A stretch of DNA of 64,000 nt, from NCBI GenBank assembly GCA_036362985.1, contig JAYGXS010000005.1, positions 46,837,397 to 46,901,396 on the forward strand, in the 5' to 3' direction. A program made the translations under genes and the position numbers. Below the pieces are notes generated by a model. It saw only the letters and a list, made by a program, of their open reading frames with translations. It ran no database searches and had not been told where the DNA came from. This DNA is from Ligula intestinalis. Lineage: Eukaryota > Platyhelminthes > Cestoda > Diphyllobothriidea > Diphyllobothriidae. Positions 32,058-44,650 of this stretch are shown one piece after another (position 1 is the first letter of the stretch; each line of letters opens with the position of its first letter).

Positions 32058-33809
32058 CCACTCTCTCAGACCTGACTGGACGCAGTCAGTACTAGACCTG
32101 GCTTTGCCAGCGCCCACTGCCATCTGAAGGAGAAACTCAGGGTTCTGTGCACAATAAATCCCGCATTCCAATGCCTCCCAACTCCTACCTGCAAACCGGG
32201 ATTTTGCGTGATCATTGTACTGCTCCGAATACAACCACCCCTACGAAGTGCAGTGTCACTTCGACTACATCAAGTATTATAACTACAGTAAAAGCGGACC
32301 GGACCAGCATGGTTACTCCCGGTGAATTTAACTGTCAGTTCAACCATCAAAAACGATTATGTCCATCGTAATGCTGCACACAGTGGATGCAGCTCTAGCG
32401 AATTGCGTTTGCTTTTTAGCGGTGGCAGACTTAGGCAGTGTTTGCAACATTATCTTCCCCCCACGCTCATAGGTTCGGTGCAAGACAGGGTCAGGACGAC
32501 CGGATGTAGATTTGGGCGCAGTGGCTGACAAAGGTAAACGGTCCGCCTATGGGTGTTGCACATGACCTACTCTTAGCACGTTTGATCATATTTTTGCACA
32601 ATTATAATAATAGATAAGATAAACAAGCAGGCAAGCAAGTTAATTAAGCTGCGGAGGAGAAATTCTGAGGCTTATTATCGTTCAGCGACTATCGCAATAT
32701 TTAATAAGCAACTAGGCTGCAACAAAAAAACTCATATAGTTTTCTGATGGATTGCGGTAATTCCTTGCAATGTTTTTATTAATAAGACTAAAAAAGACGC
32801 GAATGCCCATTTTTGAATCACTCTTTTCAGTTATCAAGTCATATCCATAACTAAACGAAGACACCCAACTAAGGGGCCATTGTCCATAAAATAATATAGT
32901 GCCTGAAACAAATGGGCTTCGGTTCCAGAAAACGAATCCGAACAGTTTTATGAAAAAGCGTTCACAGACCTACCATCGATAGAGGATGAAATAGGTGCAC
33001 TTTCATTCGCATAGGGTTCAGGAAACGTCGAAAAGAGATTAAGGAATCACATTGAGGCGAACTCAATATTCTACAGTCTGGAAAAACTCTCCAACTCCCA
33101 AGTAACCTTCTTTCCTGTATTAACATGGCCCACCCGACAAGGTCTGCTGCTGTTTGGAAGTTGGGTGGTGACATCCAATCGTAGGGATGTATTTGTGAAA
33201 CGCCTGAGCACATAGGCTCACCGGAAAATTCCGGCGCAAACGACTGCTGAATTCCGAAAGGCATTTATGACTTGTTCATTTATGTCCTCCCAGCGGCAAA
33301 CGTGAACCGAAATGGAACATTGCAGTCGGCACGGCAGCTGCATGTTTCTGTAATTATAATGTATTACGCATGACAAGATTTAATGAGGATGTCTAATTTA
33401 ACGACTAAGAAACAGTAAGAATGACTTATTTTCGAATCAAAAGCGGCTAAATGATCTGAGCACAACTCCTTTACAAAGAGTGGGGCCATCATGGGCAGCT
33501 TTATAATAGGCTCAAACGTCTCAAGTGCACAAGTAAGGTTTACTTAGTACGTACCCTCATAGGGGTTCAGAATACGCCACGTATAACTCATAGTGAGAGG
33601 TATTCTGCTGAATAAGTAAATACGAATAAGTGGTGAAACCGAACCTCACGATTTAATATTCAACCACAGTAACAATACTCAGCGAAAAAGTGAGTCAACG
33701 TTAAATTCTAAGTCCTTAAGACCATTATTGCTTTGAATAGCTTAGAAATTTTTGACTAAACACACAGATCAGTTACGTCTAGAGATACAGAATGCAGATA
33801 CTAAACCTA
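32058..33809. other. No gene supported
   Basis: Just after the LTR there is a hairpin-like CCTGACTGGACGCAGTCAG and another GCACAATAAATCCCGCATTCC (32148-32168), perhaps a second LTR remnant. The 100-codon minus frame at 32962-33264 is unrecognised. Confidence 0.4.
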
Positions 33810-33920
33810 TAATTCGTGGGTAAACGTTTACCCGACCGCTAACGGGAATTGCCTATCCCGCTCTGCCTAGACTCTCGACAGAGGCCCTGACAGCCGTAGC
33901 AGCTAGTAGTATTGGTAGAA
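33810..33920 (-). mobile_element. SINE fragment
   Basis: GTTTACCCGACCGCTAACGG, CCCGCTCTGCC, GGCCCTGACAGCCG and GCAGCTAGTAGTA match the body of the SINE at 10040-10490 on the same strand. The tRNA-like head is missing. Confidence 0.55.
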
Positions 33921-36361
33921 TTTAATTTTTTAGGCACGTCTTCAAACTGGAACAAAAGGCGGGAAGGTTGAATAGTTTTGCATGCCCTGTCACACATTGC
34001 CACGGATATTGCTTTCGATTCTTAGTCTTCTAGAACCCAACTTGCTCTATTTGATACACCTTCAACCCTAGTCAAGGCATGATTTTTCTTCCAAAATCTT
34101 CCAGTCGAGTAAACCTACTTACTCACTAACTTACCTTTGGAGTGTACGGAATCCTTTGAAGTAGCAGACCGCTACGCGGAACTTCCTCATTTGTAAATGG
34201 GATCTGTATTCTGTGTATGCATAAAGCTTCCGATCTGCTTGGTATACATGTTTTAAGAAAATTAACGAAATGCGACCAAAGGTGGGGCATTTTATTTTTT
34301 AGCCTGGATAACTCCATAGAGGTAGAGTTTAGCTTAAAGAAACCAAAGAAATAAACACTTTTTAGAAAAGTACTAAGAAAATGAATTTAAACCTGCATTC
34401 AACTGAAGGGATTTTTAAGTCGAAACCTTAAAACGCCATCTGTAATGTCCGTAAGAGCATGAAAAAGTAACCTGTTAATGATAAATTCGTTAGCTAGGCC
34501 TACATTAACAATGACAGGAATATATTTTCCCACAAAGGTGATAGCAGCCGAATAACTTATTCTGGCTTAGTTGTAGTCAGCAGCCAATCATATCCAACTG
34601 TCAAATTTAAAGCTCACATATATTAACGTATATTCAGCTGTACACTAAATCTATCCTCATGTCCCAAGAGTGTTTTGTCCGAGGAGATAGTCGATTTTTG
34701 AAGCACGCTTAAGTCAAAGAAAAACAAGAATTTTAGTTTATTAGCCAGTTAACTCAGGTGTGAAAAAGTCTGTGGCCTCTGCGGAATTAGAATCTAACCT
34801 CATAAGTTACGAGGCCCAGCCGGGGGCTCTGAGTCTAAGCTCATTGAAGTCAAGTTACCCATTAGGCCTTCTGCGACGAATGAAATCTACAAAATTTGAT
34901 GCAGTAAACTCACTTCCCAAGCCTCGGCTTCTGATGAGGCCTCGCAAATGAGGTGATTTAAGCCTTCGCTGTACTCAAGCTTTATCCTTGCTGTTGTGGA
35001 GTCCAATCCAACCAAGGCCTTCAATTACTTTACAAGTTATTCAAATGAATTAATCAAATCTACCAAAAATGAAGTAATCTATTATGAAAAAACTAGTCTG
35101 ATTGACCCTTTTTTACTAATAGCTGGCAAGTAATAAACACAATCTTGGCATAGTTAGTTTTAATTGCAGACAATTACAGATGATTTATTAAGTAGCACAT
35201 TCCACAATGTGTCAATACAACTCATGTGTATTTTGTTCATAAGCATGCAGCACTTCCTTGGACTAAACAACTAAAAGGCGATAATGGTTGCAGAGTTACT
35301 TCATGGGCTAATGCTCTGTCTGAAGTAATAGCGTATATTCAAAAGTAAATGCGTGTTTTTCATCGATTCAACGTGATTTAGGGTAGAATATTGGTATTCC
35401 ATTTTGGCGTAAAGCTCTTATCTTGACTCCTCATAGGCGCTCTTTTTCTTAAGTGAAAGGCCTACACATAGGAAGATTTTACTCCTCAGATGAAGGTGGT
35501 CGGAGTTGCCAATTAATATACCTTTTGCCTTTAGCCAGTCAGACAAAAGAATGGGCCGCGATTATCTAAATTTTGAATCGATGTCCGGTATTTGATGAAA
35601 ATTAAAAGTATAGTAGTCAGCTTGCGTATTCAGTCTCTGCCGATCTATAGAATGTACGAGACAAGGACAAAAGTCGTTTCTTTAAGAGATTGGAAGATAT
35701 ACGATGTCCAGTGTATCAAAATGCCGGTACCTTCAATATAATCTGTTCTCGGACACAAAACATAAGATGAAACGGCCGCCTTGAGAATTCAGTTGCACCG
35801 CGAGGTGACTATCGTCGAAAGGGTACCCCGAGCTGGCAACTGACTCTGTTCCTTGCCCTGCGGTGGTAAGCAATGAATATGAAGCTGACCGTAATGGAGA
35901 TAATGTGCAAAAGTAGCCAACTCCGTTCTGATATGGCGTTGAGATTCCATAGCCACGCAAGCGGTTGCATAATGACCAGTAAGTGGGAGGTATTGCTGGC
36001 AAGGGAGGGGGAGAAACGATGCTGGTTACTTCTGGTCTACTACCAATCATGAACCAACGATATATTAAAATCAGTACCGGTCCATATTAAATTTTTGATT
36101 GGACCTATTGATCCTTGGCCATGAGTCTGAAGTCTTCGTTTTCGTCATCGAGCTGATAAACTACAATGATAAGGTTAGCATTTGGCTTATTTGAACACGC
36201 CCAGATTACATCTCCTTGAGGCCGTCGGCAAATTCTCATAGCAAAATGGCTGGTTTTTGTCATACTTCTGCTCTTATCTGTCCTCCCCCTTGAGGTTACT
36301 TCAATTTTGGCCCGAACGATGGCTTTCTGGACTGTCATTCAGGGTTTATAATGTTCGTGAC
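33921..36361. other. No gene seen
   Basis: Longest frame 35733-36050 (105 codons, minus), with a Pro-rich start and no known motif. A second minus frame at 36105-36338 (77 codons) is likewise unrecognised. No repeats found. Confidence 0.4.
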
Positions 36362-36855
36362 TTTATCGCAGGGGTTAAGTGAGTTAAACCCAGCAACTGC
36401 GATCTTCGGACCATGGCTACTAAGTGCAGAGAGAGAAGTCTTTAAAGGCCAGAGTAGTAGGAAGAGTTTATTGTTTACTCAAAGAAGAGGAGAATAGATG
36501 AGAGTAGATTGACTCGGGAGAGCCCGTACGCTCAGAAGATCGACCGGATCCAAAGTAACTGTTTGAGAGAACTCGGGGCAGTAGACAGAGAGAGAGGGAG
36601 AGCTTTCATTGGCTAGGTCGGCCTGAAGATTTTGGGCAGAGAGGCAACTTGCGTCCGGCACGCGTGCAAGCTCCCCATTCGTCGCCTCATAGATGCGGGA
36701 ACTATGATTGGCTGATCAAGACCTCGAGAAACCGCATCGGTAAGCCTTTGAGAAAGTGCACTTCGACGCGAGCTATTCAGCCAGGCACGACTCGCTATAA
36801 CTTTGCCCTGAGTACAGACATTCTAAAATATGCAAGCTCTAAGCCATTTTGAAAT
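36362..36855 (-). mobile_element. LTR family C, minus orientation
   Basis: TTTATCGCAGGGGTTAAGTG, GTTAAACCCAGCAACTGCGA, TCTTCGGACCATGGCTA, GGCCAGAGTAGTAGGAAGA and TTTATTGTTTAC are the complement of the 31.9-32.06 kb LTR end. The 5' edge is near 36855 by comparison only. No internal region flanks it. Confidence 0.6.
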
Positions 36856-37514
36856 TTGAAATATTGTGGGATTTATGGATTCATTTACTGCAACCAATAT
36901 TTTAAATCTAGCTTAGTGCAAAAAATCCCGTGAGATTATTTATTAACCTACGGCTTTGATGCCGATTTCAATACAAAATCTATTTGTGAATATTAATATG
37001 CCTGTATTAAAGAAGTGCATAAAATATAAGCCAGACGTATTTGGTCTTCCACGTTTTCTCTCGGTCTGTTGCTCCTGAAGACAGTTTCCTGGCTGGGTTT
37101 TTCATCTTCCTTTTGCGTATCCTCGCACGGGTGCAACAGAAGCCTGGATGTGTCTTCTGTTTTGGGGAACTGACAGCATCGTAAAAAAAAACAGTGCACT
37201 AGGTTTCAGGCAACCAATATCATAAGGATGAAGAAGAGTCTTATCAAGATCCTAATTTTCAGACTGAGCGTGCTTGTCCTCTGGCAACTTCTATGCCATG
37301 CAATATTCCTTAGGATCACGCTATTCAAAATGTCCCCTCGGTACAGCCAGTGCCTCGAATACAAGGAGGTGCCTTATTTATTTTCCGACAATTTTAAGTT
37401 ATTATCGGGGAGCGTATATCGAATGAAGTTGCGGAGTGGCCACCAGCCTTGTAGACCCTTATGAAGCATCAATGATTTAGATGCCATCCTATTGTATTAG
37501 GTCTTACCACAAGG
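36856..37514. other. No gene seen
   Basis: Frames at 36993-37199 (minus) and 37228-37464 (plus, 78 codons with a hydrophobic N-terminal stretch, residues 8-30) are isolated and unrecognised. Confidence 0.4.
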
Positions 37515-37996
37515 GTATTTAGTGGTCGCTTCTGTCCGACGCCATCCTAACTCTTGACGCCACAGACGTGGTCTCGCGGTGACAATCTTGGTCACCCATT
37601 CGCGCTCGACCCAGTGCGATGGTCCATGTCCACATTCTATGCGCAACCTTTGCCCTCGCGCAACTGGGGCGCACACATGCACCCCAGACTGGTCGGGCAA
37701 ATCAGCATCCTAAAGCTGACTCACACAATGCTCGCTCTGGGGTCGTTATGACGATTCACGCGCTGACAGACACTCGGCATTCCGCCCCGTCAGGATGCTG
37801 ACGTAGACAACGCCGTCGGCCGCTTTGATAACCCCCACGCTCTCACATGGCCCTCACGGTCAAACGCCATGCCAGACTCTTCTATACACAATATATTCTT
37901 CCTACTGTTCTGGTCTTCCCAAAACTTATTTCCTCTCCTAAGGAACCGGGCCGGGAAGATCGTAGCCGTTAGGGTTAAACCTTCTTAGCCTTAACT
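37515..37996 (+). mobile_element. LTR family B, plus orientation
   Basis: GCCACAGACGTGGTCTCGCGG, ACAATCTTGGTCACCCATTC, GTGCGATGG-CCATGTCC, ACCTTTGCCCTCGCGC, CAAATCAGCATCC, ATATATTCTTCCTA, TAGCCGTTAGGGTTAAACC and TTCTTAGCCTTAAC follow family order. The first ~30 bp are diverged. Closest in length to the 60.3 kb copy; both share CAGGATGCTGACGTAG. Confidence 0.7.
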
Positions 37997-39875
37997 CCTC
38001 CTCGATTGGTCTTCCGTTTACCATGTATAAATTTCTTCAACACATCCCTGAAAAATAATGACATTGCTATATTTGTTTTCTAGGCACTAACTGAAAGCTC
38101 GGAGCCACTTTTTTCACAGATTGCGTACTGGTGCACAAGGCTCAGTAGTGCGTTCCTCATACCTCCCCATGTACTATCGGGTATTAAAAAAGTTTTCGGT
38201 AAAAACCGGATTGTATACCAGAAAGCATACTGGGAGATTGTGCGAAATAGTTGCTGTTTCCACATTCGGAACAAAGCTGAAAAAGGTGCGTGTGCCAAAT
38301 ACATCTCCTTCGCATTCGCACATAAATTTCCATTAAATTAACACAGCACAAAAGATTCACAGATTCCGCTTTTAACTCTCTAGTGGCTACATTCATCGGA
38401 TCTGTTATCAGTTCCCAGGCCTGCTTCTGATAGTCCCTATGAAAATCCAGAGTATTTCAGAAACCTGGTTCAGACCTCTTTGGGTGGGTAATGTGTTAAT
38501 ACGAACAGATAATTGTTTACCTTTACGTTAGTCTTATAATTTCAGTCCGGATATTCTAAATGTCATTTTCTTTCCCAAAATGTCTGCATGTTTTTAGTTG
38601 GAATATTGTGGTTATTCTCATCTCGTACCACAAGGCTCTGGAAAAATGTTGCCATGCTTACAGAGCTGCACTTTTGATCGCGTGTCCAACTTGAAAAGGA
38701 GTTGGAACGGCACCCGATCATAACACCGATTGCAAGAAAGGTGGAGGATGAAAATGCCAACGGCAGCAAAGAAAGAATGCGGATTGCCTGCCGAACGAAG
38801 AAGCACTGAGTCTTTATCTGGAAGAACAGATGAAACGCTGAACGTTCAATATTTTTGGAGATTATTGTTTTACTGGCAATCATTAACCTGCGCAAAATTA
38901 TAATCTCCGATAACGTTCCGGTCCCATTTATTTTCTAACTAGTTATTTTTAAAATTCATAATCTTAGAATATCTACCGTGATCCACCTGCTGTTTGCTGT
39001 TAATTTTGTAACCATTTTACGGAATATCTGTACCTCATGTACCCTTGAGGTACAAACATGACAATCGCAAACATCTCACAGTTCAGAAGAAAAGGAGTCG
39101 GTCTCCGTTTCTAGTCGCCCTTGCTCACACATAAGCATGTAAGCTAGACTTTTGTGCCATTTTCAGCGATATGCCCTGAAGGATATCCATGTTTTATTTG
39201 GGGGCTGAACAGGAGTAAAAACAAATTGATTCCCTACCCTCTCATGGGTCGTCATTAACCATGCTGAGCAACTCCGCCTACCACTGCTTCAGTGTCCCGC
39301 ATCCTAAACTCCCTCAAACGTTTCTTTTTATATTCCCTTCTCATGGTGGATTCTGGACCTTTGTCGGCACGCCGACCAATAGACTTCAGACGTTAATTGT
39401 CCAACATGGGTCTATCGGGTCGGGATTTATGCCCATTGAGAGGTCTGCATCGCAGAATGCTCACATTTCACCGTAGGCGGTGCATAATGTACTGCAATCT
39501 TTGAAGTTTGCACCACTTTCGGGATGCCGATTGCCAGTTAATGTCCCGCCTTTTGTGCCTTTTTTTGAGAAAAATATTCCCTTTTAACATGGATCGATGA
39601 ATCACCAGCTGACAGGTAGGAAGGCAGGGATTAGTTTAGGATAAGGACCCTACAAGCGGTTAAAGAGCAGTTTGCATTAGATTCTTATATGTTTACCCCC
39701 CTTATACTTTATGAGTTCGCCTTCACTGTGCGACATTTTATTTTCTGTTTCGAGGTTGTTTTAGCGTGACTTGAGTCTCAAGTCATGACGGGATATGTGG
39801 GTCTGGCAGTGGGATCCGCTGGGGCCCCTTAACTTTTGCTAGCAAAGTAGATGGCAACCGGTAAGAAAACTAGTC
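37997..39875. other. No gene seen
   Basis: Unrecognised frames at 38080-38304, 38121-38336, 38563-38895 (110 codons, minus) and 39261-39476. No repeats noticed. Confidence 0.4.
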
Positions 39876-40354
39876 TGTAGCGATCGCGTATTCTAAGCCA
39901 TTCTTTGCTCGCACGCCTTTGGGGCATGACCCGCATGTCTGGCTCTCGTGTCCACCAGCACGTGCGCACCAGACGGTGTCAAAGCTCCGGTCAAGGCCAC
40001 GGACCTCGGTCTGTCCCTAGTGACCAATTATGTTCCAAGGCCGGTTCACAAAAGACGTTATTGCGGGGATTGTTTACGGTAAGAGACTCCAGGAGCCAGC
40101 AACCTTGGGGTTGCATGCAGACCTCCGGACCCAGTGACCACACCCGCCGCAATGCGACTCTGGACTCGGCCTGCTCATGGATGGACTGCACTCGTCTGGG
40201 AGTCACTTACCAATTGCTCACATTCTCCTCCTTCTGCACTTAATTAAATTATCTATAACACTCTGGCCTTCCAAGCCTTACCTTATCTACTGGTTTATAA
40301 CTATTCGGATACGTTTATTTTCCAATATCCGACCGGACTACTTCATATGCCACA
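39876..40354 (+). mobile_element. LTR family A, solo copy
   Basis: The 479-bp unit starts TGTAGCGATCGCGTATTC and ends TTCATATGCCACA. Flanks AGTC (39872-39875) and AGTT (40355-40358) are compatible with a 4-bp target duplication carrying one mutation. The interior follows the family: CTCGTGTCCACCAGCACGTG, AAGGCCGGTTCACAAA, CGACTCTGGACTCGGCC, ACTCGTCTGGGAGTCACTTA, ACTCTGGCCTTCCAAGCC. No internal region. Confidence 0.85.
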
Positions 40355-40690
40355 AGTTTATCGCCCAGTGGTAAAAGCGTCGGACTTTTAGGTAACAGGT
40401 CGCGGCTTCCAATCTTAGTGGTGGCAAAAGCTGGGATTAGTAAGGGCTGGCTGATGACACCTAATAAACCAGAAGTCACCACTACCTTTACCGGTTCTGT
40501 ACATCTGTCTATAATACTAGCCGCCGCATGTTAGCTGTCAGGGCCCAAAGGCAGAACGGGACGAGGAAGTCCTGTAACGCGTCCCTTCTATCATTGGACA
40601 GAATATTCATGGGGGACCTTACTACTTGGTATTGTAAGAAGCAAATGGCAGAACGTACAGTCATGAACGAGTGTCAATAGCTCCTGACCT
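40355..40690 (+). mobile_element. tRNA-derived SINE
   Basis: A tRNA-like head begins right after the LTR: box A-like TCGCCCAGTGGTAAAAGCG (40361-40379) and degenerate box B-like GCGGCTTCCAATC (40402-40414). The body has GGCTGGCTGATGACACC, TAATAAACCAGAAG, TTTACCGG and CTAGCCGCC. A tail with GAACG and CGAGTGTCAATAGCTCCTGACC leads into the next SINE. Confidence 0.6.
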
Positions 40691-40699
40691 AAACCGACA

Positions 40700-40880
40700 A
40701 GACAACGAGCTCGTGGCTCAATGGTTAGGACCTTTGAATCCAATCGCAAACATCGCGAGTTCGGGCCTCGAGCGGTTCACCACTTGCGTCTGGCTATGAC
40801 TGGCTGACAACTACCAATAAGCCAGAAGCGGCTATCTGAGTCTGCGCTGCCTTTGCCGGCAATATTATGAGTTCTAACTT
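40700..40880 (+). mobile_element. tRNA-derived SINE, second unit of a tandem
   Basis: ACAACGAGCTCGTGGCTCAA (40702-40721) with box A-like GTGGCTCAATGG and box B-like GAGTTCGGGCC (40757-40767). The body runs through TGGCTGACAACTACCAATAA and TTTGCCGGCAATATTATGAG, then stops. The spacer before the head (CGAGTGTCAATA...GACAACGAGCTCGT) is also found in the 10.3 kb copy, so the two-unit arrangement is a property of the family. Confidence 0.65.
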
Positions 40881-43800
40881 TGTATAACGCGCCCGAATAT
40901 ACATTTTCTATAGAACAGCATCTGGAGAAACGGGCCATCGGGAAAATTTGAAATGTGACGTTTTTTCTTTTTATACGTGAATATATAAATGAATGTAAGC
41001 AACGGCAATAGTAGGTTATGTAAGATCCCTTAACCACTATTAACTCCAATCATTAAAACTCAGCATGGCAGAGCAGCAAACTTAAAGCATGAGAACATAA
41101 AAAGTTAATAAACGGCCACCAAATATATCCTTTTTAATCTTTTTAGAGCAAACAACTTGAGGGTGTTACGAAAGAATAAATAAACCTCAATTAATGAAAG
41201 AAAAAAGAAAAAAGCCACTGAAAACGTACGTTGTGCATACTCATTTATGAATGTAGTAGGAAACAAACAGAGGGCTACTTCTCATATATGTGAACTAAGG
41301 AATCAAACCCTTTTATCCTATGCATTTTAAATACCAAATGCGAAACCTGGTTAAAGTGGGATTCAAAAATTAATTTCAGAAAGCGTACTTAAAAGCACGG
41401 GTTTCTGGTCCGGGTGGAAAATGGCCAACATTACGCTCAATCGTGAAACATGCCGAAATGATGGCAAATAAATTGAGAACTTGGCAACTGGGAGCTACAC
41501 CAAAAATCCTCTTAGCTTTGGGAAACAGTAAAAAACTTTGCGGCCTGCAATCGCTGGGCAGATGATTTTCGGAAAAAATAACGAATTTTTTGAGCGATCT
41601 GCTCATCGGCGCACATCAAAGGATATTCGTCCCCCAAAAAACCAGTGGCGGTCAATTATGCGTCCGCGTGTACAAAATAACAAAGCGTGGGCATGCCCGC
41701 AATATTTACGGGACATTAACGTCATTGAAATGCTTTCATCTTACAAGAGACCGCCGATTTAGTAAAGTAAGATACCATTCGCCGACGCAAGTGGTCAGAC
41801 CAGTTGAGTTGTTTGAAAAAGTAAAGACGTATAAAGCATACTGTTTTCATAAGCTTGAGATTCAATTATTTCCATAAAAACGAACATCTCTTCCATACAT
41901 CGTCAAATACAGGTTTCACAATTCTCAACATCTTATCACGGTGTTGACTGGCAAGTCTTGTAATGATTCTTCCAACAACCAAGACAAATAGGATATATCA
42001 TTAGTTGTATGCCCAATCAGTATATATACGCACTCTACTGTCCTTGCACCTATGCCACAAATATCCAGTGATTCTATTTAAAACTTGTTCTTCTGCGCAG
42101 ACAGACTGGTATACGGAATAGTGATATGCATTACACGGTAGGTCAAAAGTCGTGGCCGTAATATCTGCCAACTAAGAAGAAAAAGCGGTCCTTCTCTTAG
42201 GCTGCAATGACCCCCTCCTAATGTGGCTTTCATGGCACTTAGAATCAACTGCGATGCCACCGGTACCCTTTCTTTATTTTGTGAACTCGATGTCTAAATC
42301 AGGATTTGTTTGTACTTCTGGATGCGGTTTCACGACGCACCAGCGACTTGCGCCCAATTCGATTTCAGTAAAATCGTTTTTTTGCGGTAAAATTTCTCTA
42401 TCGATTTATCGATAAACTATAGTAATATATTTTGCACATAATTACAATTTAAAAATTAGAATTAATCTATTCTCAGTAGGGTGTGAGTCAGTTCATTTTA
42501 ATGGGTTTTTGATTTCCGATGCATAAACAATGGTCGCTTTATCGCCACTACATTGACATAATCCTTTCTGTTTAGGATGGGCATGCGGCCTCCTTTGCAT
42601 GATTTATTCATCGGATTTTTCTACGATGAAAATATGTATTTTTTTTAAAAGAAGACGCAGGTTCAAAGAATGTCAGTAATACATCTTACTTTTAAATCAT
42701 CGGGGTAAAAGTCTAGTATATGTCTCACTACGAAAACCAAAACCCTAGAATTCATAATTATTTTCTCTACAATCACCTTGTTTGATAAATTTTTTCCTAT
42801 TTTTGACTTCTGCATCCCGTAATGTCCCACAAATGTAACCCTATTACCACAAGTACCATGTTAAATAATTATGAGGGTTTGGTTTCCGTAGCGGGCCTTA
42901 TATTAGACTTTTACCCAAATCCGTATGCACACGTGCGCGGCTTGCATTACGAATTTCCTCTGAGCAAAGAGCAGACGTCCCCAGGTACCAGTTTTGGTCA
43001 AATGATAAACCGTTTTTCTAACACTCTCTTCCTAATTTATGGGAGTTTCTTAGTGGTTTAATTTAGGTCTTAGTGAACACCGGGACATAGCAAACGGTGT
43101 CTACAGCTCCACGCATGTGCGACTCTTACAGATAGGCTTGAAATTTTCGAAATAATGTCGTCAGGGCTCAATCCTGCACACTGAAGACGACGCTATCGGT
43201 GCAATTCAAATGACGGTGCAAGCTTGCCTGGGTGGTGCTGATTGTATCAACAACAGCTTCACCTGTTTCCCTACAGGCATTTCTCGTGCCTAACAAAACG
43301 CCTGCCACAAACAAAACTGCGCAACTAACATTTCCTGACGAAAAAGGTCACGCGGCAAGTAACATTCCACCGGTGCGGAGATCGCGACACGTTCTTCCCT
43401 TCTGGAGAGTTTGCAGGCACTCGGACGATGAGGTTATAATTGTTTATGCCTTTTTAGAAGTCAGTAGGGAATTTAAACTTTGGGAAAAAATTCGTTTTTT
43501 CGCTGCTTGTTTTTTCAAGAAAGACCGAGAACATACACTTAGACACATCATGTCTCAACAGCCTTATGGATTTGGATGAGTCTTACAAGAGTCCCAAAGA
43601 GAAATGGGCGCGCCTCGAGCCAATCCGAACGGGATGATACACACAGCGACAGACTACTTGCGCCAGCCCCACGCTATTACGGATTTTTCCAATGCACTCA
43701 GGATATTAGCTGTTTTGGCACTCCCACGTCACTCTGCGTCTGAGGGCGAGCTGGGTCGCCAGTCTCGAAAATCTGCGCGCTTAATTCCATTTCCCGAAGG

Positions 43801-43973
43801 ACTTTGTATGAAAATGCAGGGTTTCTTGAAAAATCGTGAAAGCTAACTGAGAAAAGTCAACATACCGTTAAACAGAAGCGATTTTGAAAAACTTTATGGT
43901 ATGGAAGCTATCGTTGTCTTGGCGCTTTAACGTTAACATAGTGTCTTTCGAATAAACACATTTAGAACTCCAG
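40881..43973. other. No gene seen
   Basis: A long AT-rich spacer. Frames at 41538-41762, 41590-41877 (95 codons), 42822-43061, 43232-43579 (115 codons) and 43604-43846 match nothing I know and have no mutual context. Confidence 0.4.
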
Positions 43974-44650
43974 CTTTTTAATTTCCCAAGAAATTAATTT
44001 TGGTTGGTGGTATGCATCAGTATATTTGAGGGCTATAGGCGTAGACCGATATCGTAAGCGTATATTTGGGTTGAAAACCATCAACCGCTGCGAATTATGC
44101 ACTTTCTGCCAGCGGACAGCTCTTGGTGATATAAATGGATATTGAAGCTTTCCATACTAACAGCCTAGGTACAAGCTAAAAAGCCCAGACACGTGTTTTG
44201 CCGGTTTTCTGCCACTGCTTGACACTGCTGCGAGGGGTCCGGCTCATCCGTGGGTTCTCAGCTTCCCCTGTCTGCTTTCTGGTTGATAAACCGGTTTCTT
44301 AATTTTCTGAGACAACTGAGTTTTCAAAACCGGTATATCAAGCAGAAAGTAACCAAGTAGAGCTGGGGACCCACCGATGAGCCGGCCCTATCGCAGTAGT
44401 GTCAAACAGCGTCAGAATACCGGCAAAACACGTGTCTGGGCCTTTTAGCTAGTACCTAGGCTGTTAGTGTAGAAAGCTACAACATCGATATATACTGCCA
44501 ATGTCTTTCCATTGGCGGCAAGTGCATAATTCGCAGCGGTTAACGGATTTTAACCCAAATATACGCTTACGATTTCCGTCTACACCTATAGCCCTTAAAT
44601 ATACTGATATATACCGCGAAAAGACATCAGTTTCTCAGGAAATTAAAAAG
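43974..44650. mobile_element. Foldback element K, copy 2 (complete-looking)
   Basis: The 677-bp sequence is an imperfect palindrome with arms of about 330 bp and a loop near 44305-44333. Paired landmarks from outside in: CTTTTTAATTTCC/GGAAATTAAAAAG, CAGTATATTTGAGGGCTATAG/CTATAGCCCTTAAATATACT, AACCGCTGCGAATTATGCACT/AGTGCATAATTCGCAGCGGT, ACACGTGTTTTGCCGG/CCGGCAAAACACGTGT, GATAAACCGGTTT/AAAACCGGTATATC. There is no ORF beyond chance. Copy 1 is at 17412-17910. Confidence 0.85.
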
